NCBI GenBank assembly: GCA_910587555.1
Contig: CAJULV010000004.1
Span: 35,894 to 99,893, forward strand
DNA from: an uncultured Acetatifactor sp.
Lineage (GTDB): Bacteria > Bacillota > Clostridia > Lachnospirales > Lachnospiraceae
DNA: 64,000 nucleotides
Reading direction: 5' to 3'
Shown here: in pieces, positions 1 through 6,435 of the stretch
Numbering within the stretch: the stretch's first letter is position 1
Layout of the letters: the number at the start of each line of letters is the position of its first letter
Position numbers and translations under genes: made by a program
Notes under the pieces: generated by a model
Databases searched by the model: none
What the model was told of the DNA's origin: nothing
The model's input: only the letters and a program-made list of their open reading frames with translations

Positions 1-330
1 GGACCTCTTTCCGGTTTTATCCCATCCCGGCTCGCTCACAGGGACCTCTCTCCGGTTTTATCTCATCCCGGCTCGCTCACAGAGACCTCTCTCCGGTTTT
101 GTCCCCTGCCGGCTCACTCACAGGGACCTCTTTCCGGTTTTATCCCATCCCGGCTCGCTCACAGGGACCTCTCTCCGGTTTTATCTCATCCCGGCTCGCT
201 CACAGAGACCCCCATCTGGCTGCGAAGCCCGCCTGCAGTCATCTCCTCCTGCCGGCTCGCTCACAGAGACCTCTCTCCGGTTTTGTCCCCTGCCGGCTCA
301 CTCACAGGGACTGCTCTCCGGATTTGTCCC
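1..330. repeat. 41-bp tandem repeat array (continues left of the window)
   Basis: About seven copies of a 41-bp unit lie head to tail, with no unique spacers. Each unit ends in a CTCACAG-like boundary and carries CTCTCTCCGG followed by a T-rich stretch. Three subtypes occur in the order A-B-C-A-B, then a longer variant copy of about 61 bp, then C, then a decayed copy near 304-345. The A-B-C order suggests that blocks of three units were duplicated. The array starts at base 1, so its left end is not seen. It lies downstream of the rhamnose mutarotase gene, and no convincing gene covers it. Confidence 0.9.
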
Positions 331-367
331 ATGCCCTCCTGGTGGGAAACGATCCCCTGGGAAAACG

Positions 368-679
368 TCAGTCTAAATGAAAAACCGTCTGTAAATCAAC
401 GCTCACAGGGCTGTTATCCGGATTCGTCTCCATAATATCCGCCATGAAATCCCACCACTTGCGGTTGATGGCCGTATCAGCCCCCTTCGCCCACAGCGCC
501 TCATCCGCAATCTCAATGTAGCCGAACAATGTCAGTGTCTCCCTGTCCAAAAAGATCGTGTAGTTCTTTCCCCCGTGTTCATGAATCATGTCCTGCATCT
601 CGGGCCAGAGTTCATTGTGCCGCTTCTCGTACTCCGCTTCTCTGCCGGGATAAAGTTTCATTTTAAAACCCTTTACCAT
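368..679 (-). CDS. rhaM: L-rhamnose mutarotase
   Basis: This 103-residue protein has the size and sequence of RhaM, a small dimeric ferredoxin-like-fold enzyme that interconverts the alpha and beta anomers of L-rhamnose in the cytoplasm before isomerisation. The diagnostic HNELWPEM motif (residues 21-28, with His21 as the likely catalytic acid/base) and the substrate-stacking WW pair (75-76) are present. The C-terminus matches the family's usual length of about 104. No other rhamnose genes (rhaA, rhaB, rhaD) are visible, so either they lie left of the window or the gene stands alone. A TTGCCA/TATAAT promoter lies about 150 bp upstream. The 41-bp repeat array begins just past its stop codon. 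Confidence 0.93.
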   Translation of the reverse strand: MVKGFKMKLYPGREAEYEKRHNELWPEMQDMIHEHGGKNYTIFLDRETLTLFGYIEIADEALWAKGADTAINRKWWDFMADIMETNPDNSPVSVDLQTVFHLD

Positions 680-836
680 AATGACAGCCTCCTTCTTTAA
701 ATGGTTTCCGTTGTTTCCTTTACCGCCTGCCCATATTCCCGTCCCTTCAGAATTGTGCGAAAATCCGGACGCCTGTTTAATAAAGCGCAGTATCAGGCAC
801 GGCTCCGGACGCCGGAAAGAAATACGGTATAGTGAA

Positions 837-865
837 ATTATACGCCATTAAAACGCGTATGGCAA
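837..865 (-). promoter_or_regulatory. Predicted sigma-A promoter of rhaM
   Basis: On the minus strand, TTGCCA (860-865) is separated by 17 bp from a perfect TATAAT (837-842). The leader to rhaM would be about 150 nt. Apart from this promoter and the 38-bp repeat array, the 691-bp gap between rhaM and tadA (680-1370) shows nothing I can support as a gene. Confidence 0.6.
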
Positions 866-1029
866 ACGGAATTTAAGAATTCATTTTCGCCCGGAAACTG
901 TGATATTGCGGCTATGATTCGCCAAGAACTTGAACATATCAACAAACAATGAAAAGAACCGGAACCTCCTTGACAATGTCCGAAATTATGTTATCCTTAC
1001 CCTTAACCATATTTACAGGGCAGGCGTCT

Positions 1030-1257
1030 GCCGTATGGACCCATGATATTCCCTGCGGGAGCACACTGCCATATGGACCCATGATATTCCCTGCGGGAGC
1101 GTGCCGCCGTACGGACCCATGGCATTCCCTGCGGGAGCGCACCGCCGTATCGACCCATGGCATTCCCTGCGGGAGCGCACCGCCGTACGGACCCATGGCA
1201 TTCCCTGCGGGAGCGCACCGCCGTATGGACCCATGGCATTCCCTGCGGGAGTACACC
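1030..1257. repeat. Six-copy 38-bp tandem repeat with nested palindromes
   Basis: Six uninterrupted 38-bp units, differing by a few bases, lie 114 bp before tadA. Each unit carries up to three short palindromes: CCGTACGG (or a degenerate form), CCATGG (ATGATA in the first two units), and TCCC-TGC-GGGA. Both strands are open in several frames only because 38-bp repetition in a GC-rich unit rarely makes stops; no frame has a good start signal. There are no unique spacers, so it is not CRISPR. The sequence is unrelated to the 41-bp array at the left end. Confidence 0.92.
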
Positions 1258-1370
1258 GCCGTACAGGTACGAAGCCGGAAGCTATTCCCTATGAGAAAAC
1301 GTGTACGGCAGTTCCGCCGGAAATCGAAGGGTAATCGCCCGAAAAATTATCACAAAGGAGCATAAAAACC

Positions 1371-1892
1371 GTGGCAGCAATTACGGACATCCATGAAAAA
1401 TATATGAGAGAAGCCCTGAAACAGGCGAAAAAGGCTTATGACCTGGGAGAAGTTCCCATAGGCTGCGTCATCGTCCACCAGGGGAAAATCATCGGGCGGG
1501 GCTACAACCGGCGCAATACGGACAAAAGCACCCTGGCCCACGCGGAAATCACCGCCATCCGGAAGGCCGGCAAAGTCATCGGCGACTGGCGTCTGGAGGA
1601 ATGTACCATCTACATCACACTGGAACCCTGCCAGATGTGCTCCGGCGCCATCATCCAGGCGCGCATCCCGGAAGTGGTTATGGGCTGTATGAACCCCAAA
1701 GCCGGATGCGGCGGCTCCCTGCTGAACATCCTGGAAGATCCCCGGTTCAACCATCAGGCCGCCGTCGAAAGAGGCGTCCTGGAAACGGAATGCTCGGCCC
1801 TGCTGAAGCGCTTCTTTACGGAGCTGCGGGAGCGCAATAAGCTGGAAAAGCTCTCCCGCTCTCCGAAATGCCCTCCCCCGCAAAATATTTGA
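1371..1892 (+). CDS. tadA: tRNA-specific adenosine deaminase TadA
   Basis: TadA deaminates adenosine 34 of tRNA-Arg(ACG) to inosine. The zinc-deaminase signature is complete: HAE at residues 57-59 (His57 ligand, Glu59 proton shuttle) and PCQMC at 86-90 (Cys87 and Cys90 ligands). The TLEPCQMCSGAI and NPKAGCGGS stretches are typical of TadA rather than cytidine deaminases. I chose the GTG start at 1371 because AAAGGAG lies 10 bp before it and residues ITDIHEKYMREALKQA match the usual N-terminus; an in-frame ATG at 1404 is the alternative. The C-terminus (about 20 residues after residue 150) is longer and less conserved. The usual Firmicutes neighbours (SRP RNA, dnaX) are not here. Confidence 0.95.
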   Translation: MAAITDIHEKYMREALKQAKKAYDLGEVPIGCVIVHQGKIIGRGYNRRNTDKSTLAHAEITAIRKAGKVIGDWRLEECTIYITLEPCQMCSGAIIQARIPEVVMGCMNPKAGCGGSLLNILEDPRFNHQAAVERGVLETECSALLKRFFTELRERNKLEKLSRSPKCPPPQNI

Positions 1893-1900
1893 AAAATGCC

Positions 1901-1929
1901 TTGCAAATTTTAAATCATTATGATATCAT
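1901..1929 (+). promoter_or_regulatory. Predicted extended -10 promoter of the SPFH operon
   Basis: TTGCAA (1901-1906), a 17-bp spacer, and TATCAT (1924-1929) preceded by TG at -15/-14. It lies just after the tadA stop codon in a short AT-rich stretch and would give a leader of about 115 nt before the SPFH gene start at 2052. Confidence 0.5.
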
Positions 1930-2051
1930 TTTAATATCATATAAACCCGGAGTAAATGACATTGCTTCCTGCAGCGCGGCAGCGTATCCCGCCGCAGGTA
2001 AAGCCGGCATTTACCGCGATTTTTACAGACATAAGAAAGCGAGGCATTCTC

Positions 2052-3089
2052 ATGAACGAAAAAGTATTAAACGGAAAAAAGAACGGCATGTCCGTACTGT
2101 TACTGGTCATTCTGGCATATATCATCGGCATTGCCGCCATTGTCTGTTCCGGCATCAGCCTGGAGCAGGCACCCAACGCCATGAATATCGCCGGTCTCGT
2201 AGTCGGTATCCTGATTGTTTCCCTGGGATGGATATTCCTCCTGGGCCTGAAGGTGCTGAAGCCTCAGGAAGCCCTGGTGCTGACCCTGTTCGGAAAATAT
2301 GTAGGCACCCTGAAGGAAAACGGCTTCTACTATGTCAACCCCTTCTGCGTGGGCGTGAATCCGGCCGCCAGGACTAGGCTGAGCCAGAGCGGGGACGTAT
2401 CGGAAGCCGGGGGCGGGCTGACCGCAATTATGAACAGCGTCCAGGGCGCCGGTGTCGCTGCAGGCGAATACAGCAATAAAAAACTCTCCCTGAAAATCAT
2501 GACCCTCAACAACAGCCGTCAGAAAATAAACGATTGCCTGGGTAATCCCGTGGAAATCGGAATCGCCGTCACCTGGCGCATTGTGGACACGGCAAAGGCG
2601 GTTTTCAACGTGGACAATTACAAAGAATTTCTGTCCCTCCAGTGCGACAGCGCCCTGCGCCATGTGGTACGCATCTACCCTTACGATGTGTCCGCCAATG
2701 TGGATACCACCGGCGACGGCGTAGCAGACGAGGGGAGCCTGCGGGGTTCCAGCGAAATAGTCGCCCTGCGGATTCGCGACGAAATCCAGTCCCGGGTAAA
2801 GGAAGCCGGAATCGAAATCGTGGAAGCCAGAATCACCTACCTTGCTTACGCCCCGGAAATCGCCGCAGTCATGCTGCAGCGCCAGCAGGCTTCCGCCATC
2901 ATCGACGCCCGCAAGATGATTGTTGACGGCGCGGTGGGAATGGTGGAGATGGCGCTGGAACGCCTGAACCAGCATGATGTGGTACAGTTGGATGAGGAAC
3001 GGAAGGCTGCCATGGTCTCCAACCTGCTGGTGGTATTATGCGGAAACCATGATGCACAGCCCATAGTCAATTCAGGGAGTTTATATTAA
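2052..3089 (+). CDS. SPFH/band-7 domain membrane protein
   Basis: The 345-residue protein has two hydrophobic segments (about 14-34 and 45-66) followed by an SPFH/band-7 domain and a helical tail. Characteristic stretches include GNPVEIGIAVTWRI, ARITYLAYAPEIAAVML and QRQQASAIIDARKMIVDGAV. Such proteins oligomerise on the membrane and scaffold microdomains or proteases; the exact role here is unknown. The start at 2052 is preferred over an in-frame ATG at 1956 because homologues begin close to the first membrane segment, although the ribosome site (GCGAGG) is weak. A low-complexity Gly/Ala/Ser-rich loop at about 100-135 is a variable region. One base separates it from the Arc-like gene, so the two are probably co-transcribed. 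Confidence 0.85.
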   Translation: MNEKVLNGKKNGMSVLLLVILAYIIGIAAIVCSGISLEQAPNAMNIAGLVVGILIVSLGWIFLLGLKVLKPQEALVLTLFGKYVGTLKENGFYYVNPFCVGVNPAARTRLSQSGDVSEAGGGLTAIMNSVQGAGVAAGEYSNKKLSLKIMTLNNSRQKINDCLGNPVEIGIAVTWRIVDTAKAVFNVDNYKEFLSLQCDSALRHVVRIYPYDVSANVDTTGDGVADEGSLRGSSEIVALRIRDEIQSRVKEAGIEIVEARITYLAYAPEIAAVMLQRQQASAIIDARKMIVDGAVGMVEMALERLNQHDVVQLDEERKAAMVSNLLVVLCGNHDAQPIVNSGSLY

Positions 3090-3090
3090 A

Positions 3091-3288
3091 ATGGCCGATA
3101 CCAAGAAACAGGTGCCCTTGAGGCTGTCACCGAAGCTGTATGACGCCGTTGCCGCCTGGGCGGAGGATGATTTCCGCTCGGTCAACGGGCAGATCGAATA
3201 TCTTCTGACGGAATGCGTCCGGCAGCGCAGGAAGAACGGAAAATATGTTCCGGATGAACTGGATGTCCCTCCGGATCTGGATCTGTAA
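3091..3288 (+). CDS. Small Arc/ribbon-helix-helix-like protein
   Basis: A 65-residue protein with the pattern of an Arc-type ribbon-helix-helix: a short beta strand (KQVPLRLSPKLYDAV, residues 6-20), a helix, and a second helix (VNGQIEYLLTECVRQRR). The acidic, Pro-rich tail (DELDVPPDLDL) lies outside the fold. It starts one base after the SPFH stop, so translation is probably coupled. In related Lachnospiraceae a protein like this commonly follows the SPFH gene (recalled, not searched). It may regulate its own operon or bind the SPFH partner; neither is shown by the sequence. Confidence 0.75.
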   Translation: MADTKKQVPLRLSPKLYDAVAAWAEDDFRSVNGQIEYLLTECVRQRRKNGKYVPDELDVPPDLDL

Positions 3289-3490
3289 TTACCCGTCACC
3301 CTATACCACAGCAATGTCTTATCTGCTTTTCCGTAATTGTCTGCCTTCGGGCAACCGCTCCTCACATCACATGTCTGCCTGGCAGCCGCCCAAACAGGGT
3401 ACTGACCAGGCAGTTCTTATTGGTGCTTCCCCTCTAACCAGCCAATTCCCCGTAGGAAACTGACGGGGCATTGCCGACGGTAAAAAATGA

Positions 3491-3547
3491 TTGACAAACG
3501 ATAATTTCCATGTTACCATGACCTTGCAATTATCGAAAAACAATAAT
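3491..3547 (+). promoter_or_regulatory. Promoter with inverted CGATAAT/ATTATCG operator-like sites
   Basis: A consensus TTGACA (3491-3496), a 17-bp spacer, and TACCAT (3514-3519) with an extended TG. ACGATAATT (3498-3506) lies in the spacer and its inverse AATTATCG (3528-3535) just after the start point; a related CAATAAT follows at 3541-3547. Placement across the promoter suggests an operator, most simply for the small HTH regulator encoded at 4467. The rest of the 3289-3490 gap holds only a weak stem-loop (3375-3413). Confidence 0.6.
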
Positions 3548-3562
3548 TTTGGAGGCAGCAAC

Positions 3563-4441
3563 ATGGAATACATCACCTTTCCCTGGAAACAATTGGGGAC
3601 TGCACTGCGCAGGCTCTCCCTGTCCGGCTCCGCAGGCAACGCGGCTGCCTGGGTCCTGTTTTTCATCATCGGCGCCGCCCCGCTGGCAGCGGCAGCCATC
3701 CTGTATCTCAGGCGCCGCAGCTGCAGGGCGGACTGGCTTCTTCCGGTGCTGTCCGTGATGCTCTATGCCGCCCTCTGGTTCTATGTCAATCCTTCCTACA
3801 TGAATGTATACCTGTCGCCCCTACCGCTGGGTGATTTTTCCGGATATCTCCTTGGAACGGTCCTGTACAGCCTCCTGCTGACATGGCTCCTGCTCCGCTG
3901 CATCAGAAGCTTCGAAAAGACGGGATATCGAAGGCTTCTGTTCGGCCTGCAATTACTTCTCTATGCTTATATCCTTATTCTGGCAATGGAGTCCCTGTGG
4001 CAGGGCGTCTCGGCCTTCACCGCACCCTTTCAGGAATTAAGCGAAAAAAATTCCGCCGCCGGTTCGCTGCAGCTGAATGTCACCGCCTTTTTCCTCATTC
4101 TCCAGGCGATCACCCGGCTGCTGCCAAAAGCGGCGGAACTCATCCTGCTGGCCATGGGCGCCGGTTTCCTGCGCAGCTTTAGGCGCGCCGCCTTCAGCGC
4201 GGACACCGGCGCCAGGCTGGAGCGGCTGCGCATTACAAGCGGGCGGCTTCTGGTGCTGCTTCTGGTTTCCAATGTGGGCATCAGCCTCCTTCAGCTTGCC
4301 TTTTCCGGATTGCTTTTGAGCAGCTCCTACATTATCACCTTCCCGCTGGCGGAAATCATCGTGGTACTTGGCATCCGGATCCTGAGCCTCCTCTACCTGG
4401 AAAGCAAGCGGCTGAAGGAAGACAATGACATGTTTATTTGA
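3563..4441 (+). CDS. Polytopic membrane protein of unknown function (paired with HTH regulator)
   Basis: The 292-residue protein is almost entirely hydrophobic, with about seven predicted membrane segments (for example near 30-45, 60-75, 95-115, 125-145, 175-195, 225-245 and 255-280). The start at 3563 is set by GGAGG at 3551-3555. I recognise no catalytic motif. The arrangement, a membrane protein followed directly by a small YozG-type HTH regulator, resembles the common DUF2975-plus-HTH pairs of Firmicutes, but this protein is longer than usual DUF2975 members (about 160-200 residues), so membership is only possible. Its gene is first in a three-gene unit behind a promoter with operator-like repeats. 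Confidence 0.7.
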   Translation: MEYITFPWKQLGTALRRLSLSGSAGNAAAWVLFFIIGAAPLAAAAILYLRRRSCRADWLLPVLSVMLYAALWFYVNPSYMNVYLSPLPLGDFSGYLLGTVLYSLLLTWLLLRCIRSFEKTGYRRLLFGLQLLLYAYILILAMESLWQGVSAFTAPFQELSEKNSAAGSLQLNVTAFFLILQAITRLLPKAAELILLAMGAGFLRSFRRAAFSADTGARLERLRITSGRLLVLLLVSNVGISLLQLAFSGLLLSSSYIITFPLAEIIVVLGIRILSLLYLESKRLKEDNDMFI

Positions 4442-4466
4442 GCAGAAAACAAAGGAACAAGATAAA

Positions 4467-4718
4467 ATGGCAATCCGAATCAATCTGGACGAAATCCTGA
4501 AAGAACGCCGCATGACCTCCAAGGAGCTGTGCCGGCTGATAAATATCACCGAAGCAAACCTGTCCATCCTGCGCAGCGGCAAGGCAAAGGGCGTGCGTTT
4601 CGGCACTGTCAATAAAATCTGCTACTATCTGCAGTGCGATGTGGGAGACATATTAAAATTCGACGGAAAGCTGGACGATGAGGAAGAGGGAGCGGATGCG
4701 CCGCAGGACAGCACATAG
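4467..4718 (+). CDS. Small Cro/CI-type HTH regulator (YozG-like)
   Basis: An 83-residue protein consisting of one helix-turn-helix domain: IRINLDEILKERRMTSKELC, then an ITEANLSILRSGKAKGVRF recognition region and a YYLQCDVGDILKFD end, which is the pattern of the small HTH_26/YozG family. An acidic tail follows. The start at 4467 uses AAAGGAAC upstream; a longer reading from 4425 would overlap the previous gene and lacks a ribosome site. In such pairs the regulator is thought to control its own operon, which fits the inverted repeats around the promoter at 3491-3547. Confidence 0.85.
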   Translation: MAIRINLDEILKERRMTSKELCRLINITEANLSILRSGKAKGVRFGTVNKICYYLQCDVGDILKFDGKLDDEEEGADAPQDST

Positions 4719-4778
4719 AAAAACGGTAGACCGTATATCAGAAAAAGAATCCCAAGAGAGAGCGAGGTATCACGAAGA

Positions 4779-5795
4779 ATGAAGCAAACACAACCCTATA
4801 ATCCCGAAAACAGGAAACCGGAAAAAAACCAAGGCGGCAAGATGCCGGGCACAACTCCCGAAGGCGATACCTTCAAAGCCTCCTCGCCCCGCCTCCCCGC
4901 ATTCTTCCTCTGCTGCGCCGCTCTCCTGCTTCTCTGCGGCGGGCTTCTTGCCTATGCAAAAGTCCCGCTGGCCCTGGCGGAAATCCGGACGGAGGAAGAC
5001 CGGCTGGCAGGCATATTTGTCACGGAAAATCATATCCCGTCGGCTGCGCCGCTGGTCGACTTCAATGTCCACGGCGAGATTGTCATAAAAGAACAGGAAC
5101 CTGTGAAAATATACGGCATGATCGGCGGGGACAATTCGCAGAAACCCGTGGTTTTTCCAGAGCTGGAAGGCTTCGGCATCTACAATCTGATGCTTCCGGA
5201 TTCGTCGTCTCAGGTATCCTCCGGCCATTATATCTGCGATGATGCCTTTACAGATCTCCACTTCACTGTGTCCGACAGCGAAGAACACGCGGAAGCCTCC
5301 CTGTATACCCGCACCGGACGCTTCTGCCGCTACTACTTCAACCCGGTCTACCAGCAGGAAGACGGACGTCTGTATCTGCTGCCGGGAAGCGGTATTTCCT
5401 CGGATTCCCTGGCTGCCGGAGCGGAATGGAGCCAAAGCCTTGCCCAGTCCAGAAGCGAAAGCTTCAACGGCACGGAAGAGACATCTGGTTATCGTTTTAC
5501 CGTTAAAATCGTTTCGGCAGATGCCCCTTCCGGCGCAGAACTGATCCTCATGGGCCAGGATAACCATGCTTTGCGGATTTTGTCGGACGCCGAACTGGAT
5601 TTGCTTTTTCAGCAGGATATGCCCCGGTTGGAAATTCCTGCCGATGTTTCCTACCTGGTTCTCCGCCAGCACAAAAGCGGAGGCGGCGGCTTCCTCCATA
5701 CCCTTTATGATCGGGGAGCGGAATCCCTTGAATATATGGTTGCTGCAGATGACAGTTATCTGCATCCCCGCTCCCTGCCCCTGATATGGCAGTGA
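4779..5795 (+). CDS. Membrane-anchored extracellular protein of unknown function
   Basis: A 338-residue protein: a charged cytoplasmic N-terminus (1-37), one hydrophobic segment (about 39-60, rich in Leu/Ala/Cys), and a 270-residue presumably extracellular part with no motif I recognise. The C-terminal part has Gly- and Tyr-rich beta-like stretches but no Cys pairs, sortase signal or catalytic triad. It follows the HTH gene by 60 bp and ends 10 bp before the convergent flavin reductase gene. Its place behind the membrane protein and regulator suggests a shared surface-related role, which is inference only. A weak GCGAGGT lies upstream of the ATG. Confidence 0.6.
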   Translation: MKQTQPYNPENRKPEKNQGGKMPGTTPEGDTFKASSPRLPAFFLCCAALLLLCGGLLAYAKVPLALAEIRTEEDRLAGIFVTENHIPSAAPLVDFNVHGEIVIKEQEPVKIYGMIGGDNSQKPVVFPELEGFGIYNLMLPDSSSQVSSGHYICDDAFTDLHFTVSDSEEHAEASLYTRTGRFCRYYFNPVYQQEDGRLYLLPGSGISSDSLAAGAEWSQSLAQSRSESFNGTEETSGYRFTVKIVSADAPSGAELILMGQDNHALRILSDAELDLLFQQDMPRLEIPADVSYLVLRQHKSGGGGFLHTLYDRGAESLEYMVAADDSYLHPRSLPLIWQ

Positions 5796-5805
5796 ATGCA
5801 TATCC

Positions 5806-6303
5806 TCACCCAATATAGGTAGGCGCGTTCTTCGGGCTTTTCCCCTTGATTACATTATGGTAATACGAATAGGTCATGGGATCGTCCTTCTTCAGGATAT
5901 CCGCATCCAGAACCTTGCCCAGAAACACGGTATGGGTGGATGTCTCCATTTTGTCTGCCACTTCGCATACGATATAGGCGCAGGCATCGGATACCACCGG
6001 AAGAAAGCCCTTCACGGTATGCTCCACCTCGTCAAACTTATTGCAGTCCTTTCCGCTCCTGAAACCGAAGGTACCGATAATCCCCGGGTCGGAATGCTCT
6101 CCCAGGATGGATATGGCAAATTTCCCCGTGTCCTGGATACACTGGTTTGTGTAGTTGTCATGGTTGATGCTCACGGCGATTGTGGCAGGGCTGGAAGTAA
6201 TCTGCATGGCGCTGTTTGCCGTGCAGCCGGTAGCCCTCCCCTTATCCCATGTGCTGACCACATATACTCCGTACGATAATTGATGAAATGCGCCCTTGTT
6301 CAT
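5806..6303 (-). CDS. Flavin reductase-like FMN-binding protein (flavoredoxin family)
   Basis: The 165-residue protein matches the flavin-reductase-like FMN-binding split-barrel fold: GVYVVSTWDKGRATGCTANSAMQITSSPATIAV near the N-terminus and HTVFLGKVLDADIL near the end. Such proteins bind FMN and transfer electrons from NAD(P)H or rubredoxin; in anaerobes they are often linked to oxygen or NO detoxification. A start at 6303 (MNKGAFHQL) is chosen because AAAGGAG lies 8 bp upstream; the longer frame to 6354 lacks a ribosome site. An extended -10 promoter sits 50 bp upstream. It stands alone. Confidence 0.85.
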   Translation of the reverse strand: MNKGAFHQLSYGVYVVSTWDKGRATGCTANSAMQITSSPATIAVSINHDNYTNQCIQDTGKFAISILGEHSDPGIIGTFGFRSGKDCNKFDEVEHTVKGFLPVVSDACAYIVCEVADKMETSTHTVFLGKVLDADILKKDDPMTYSYYHNVIKGKSPKNAPTYIG

Positions 6304-6352
6304 AATCTGATTCTCCTTTCCCATTCGGCCTCTTCCTGCCGAGATTAAGGTC

Positions 6353-6382
6353 ATTATAACATATTGCCCTCATTTGTGCGAA
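6353..6382 (-). promoter_or_regulatory. Predicted promoter of the flavin reductase gene
   Basis: On the minus strand, TTCGCA (6377-6382) is followed after 18 bp by a perfect TATAAT (6353-6358) with an upstream TG (extended -10). The leader would be about 45 nt. Confidence 0.5.
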
Positions 6383-6435
6383 TCTTTTTTGCTTCCGGCA
6401 ATTTCCGCCTGTACGAAAGCGGGAATGCCCCGGTC

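Noticed and set aside
1..330. Possible CRISPR array at the left end
   Set aside because: Units are contiguous with no unique spacers and no cas genes are seen.
1030..1257. CRISPR array or repeat-protein genes on either strand
   Set aside because: No spacers; the long open frames in several phases come from a stop-free 38-bp unit and have no start signals or family similarity.
1350..1883. Minus-strand open frame opposite tadA
   Set aside because: TadA motifs on the plus strand are complete; the opposite frame is a GC-rich shadow.
1893..2051. SRP RNA (ffs) gene after tadA, as in many Firmicutes
   Set aside because: The short AT-rich gap has no SRP RNA fold or GNAR tetraloop and is too short for the large form.
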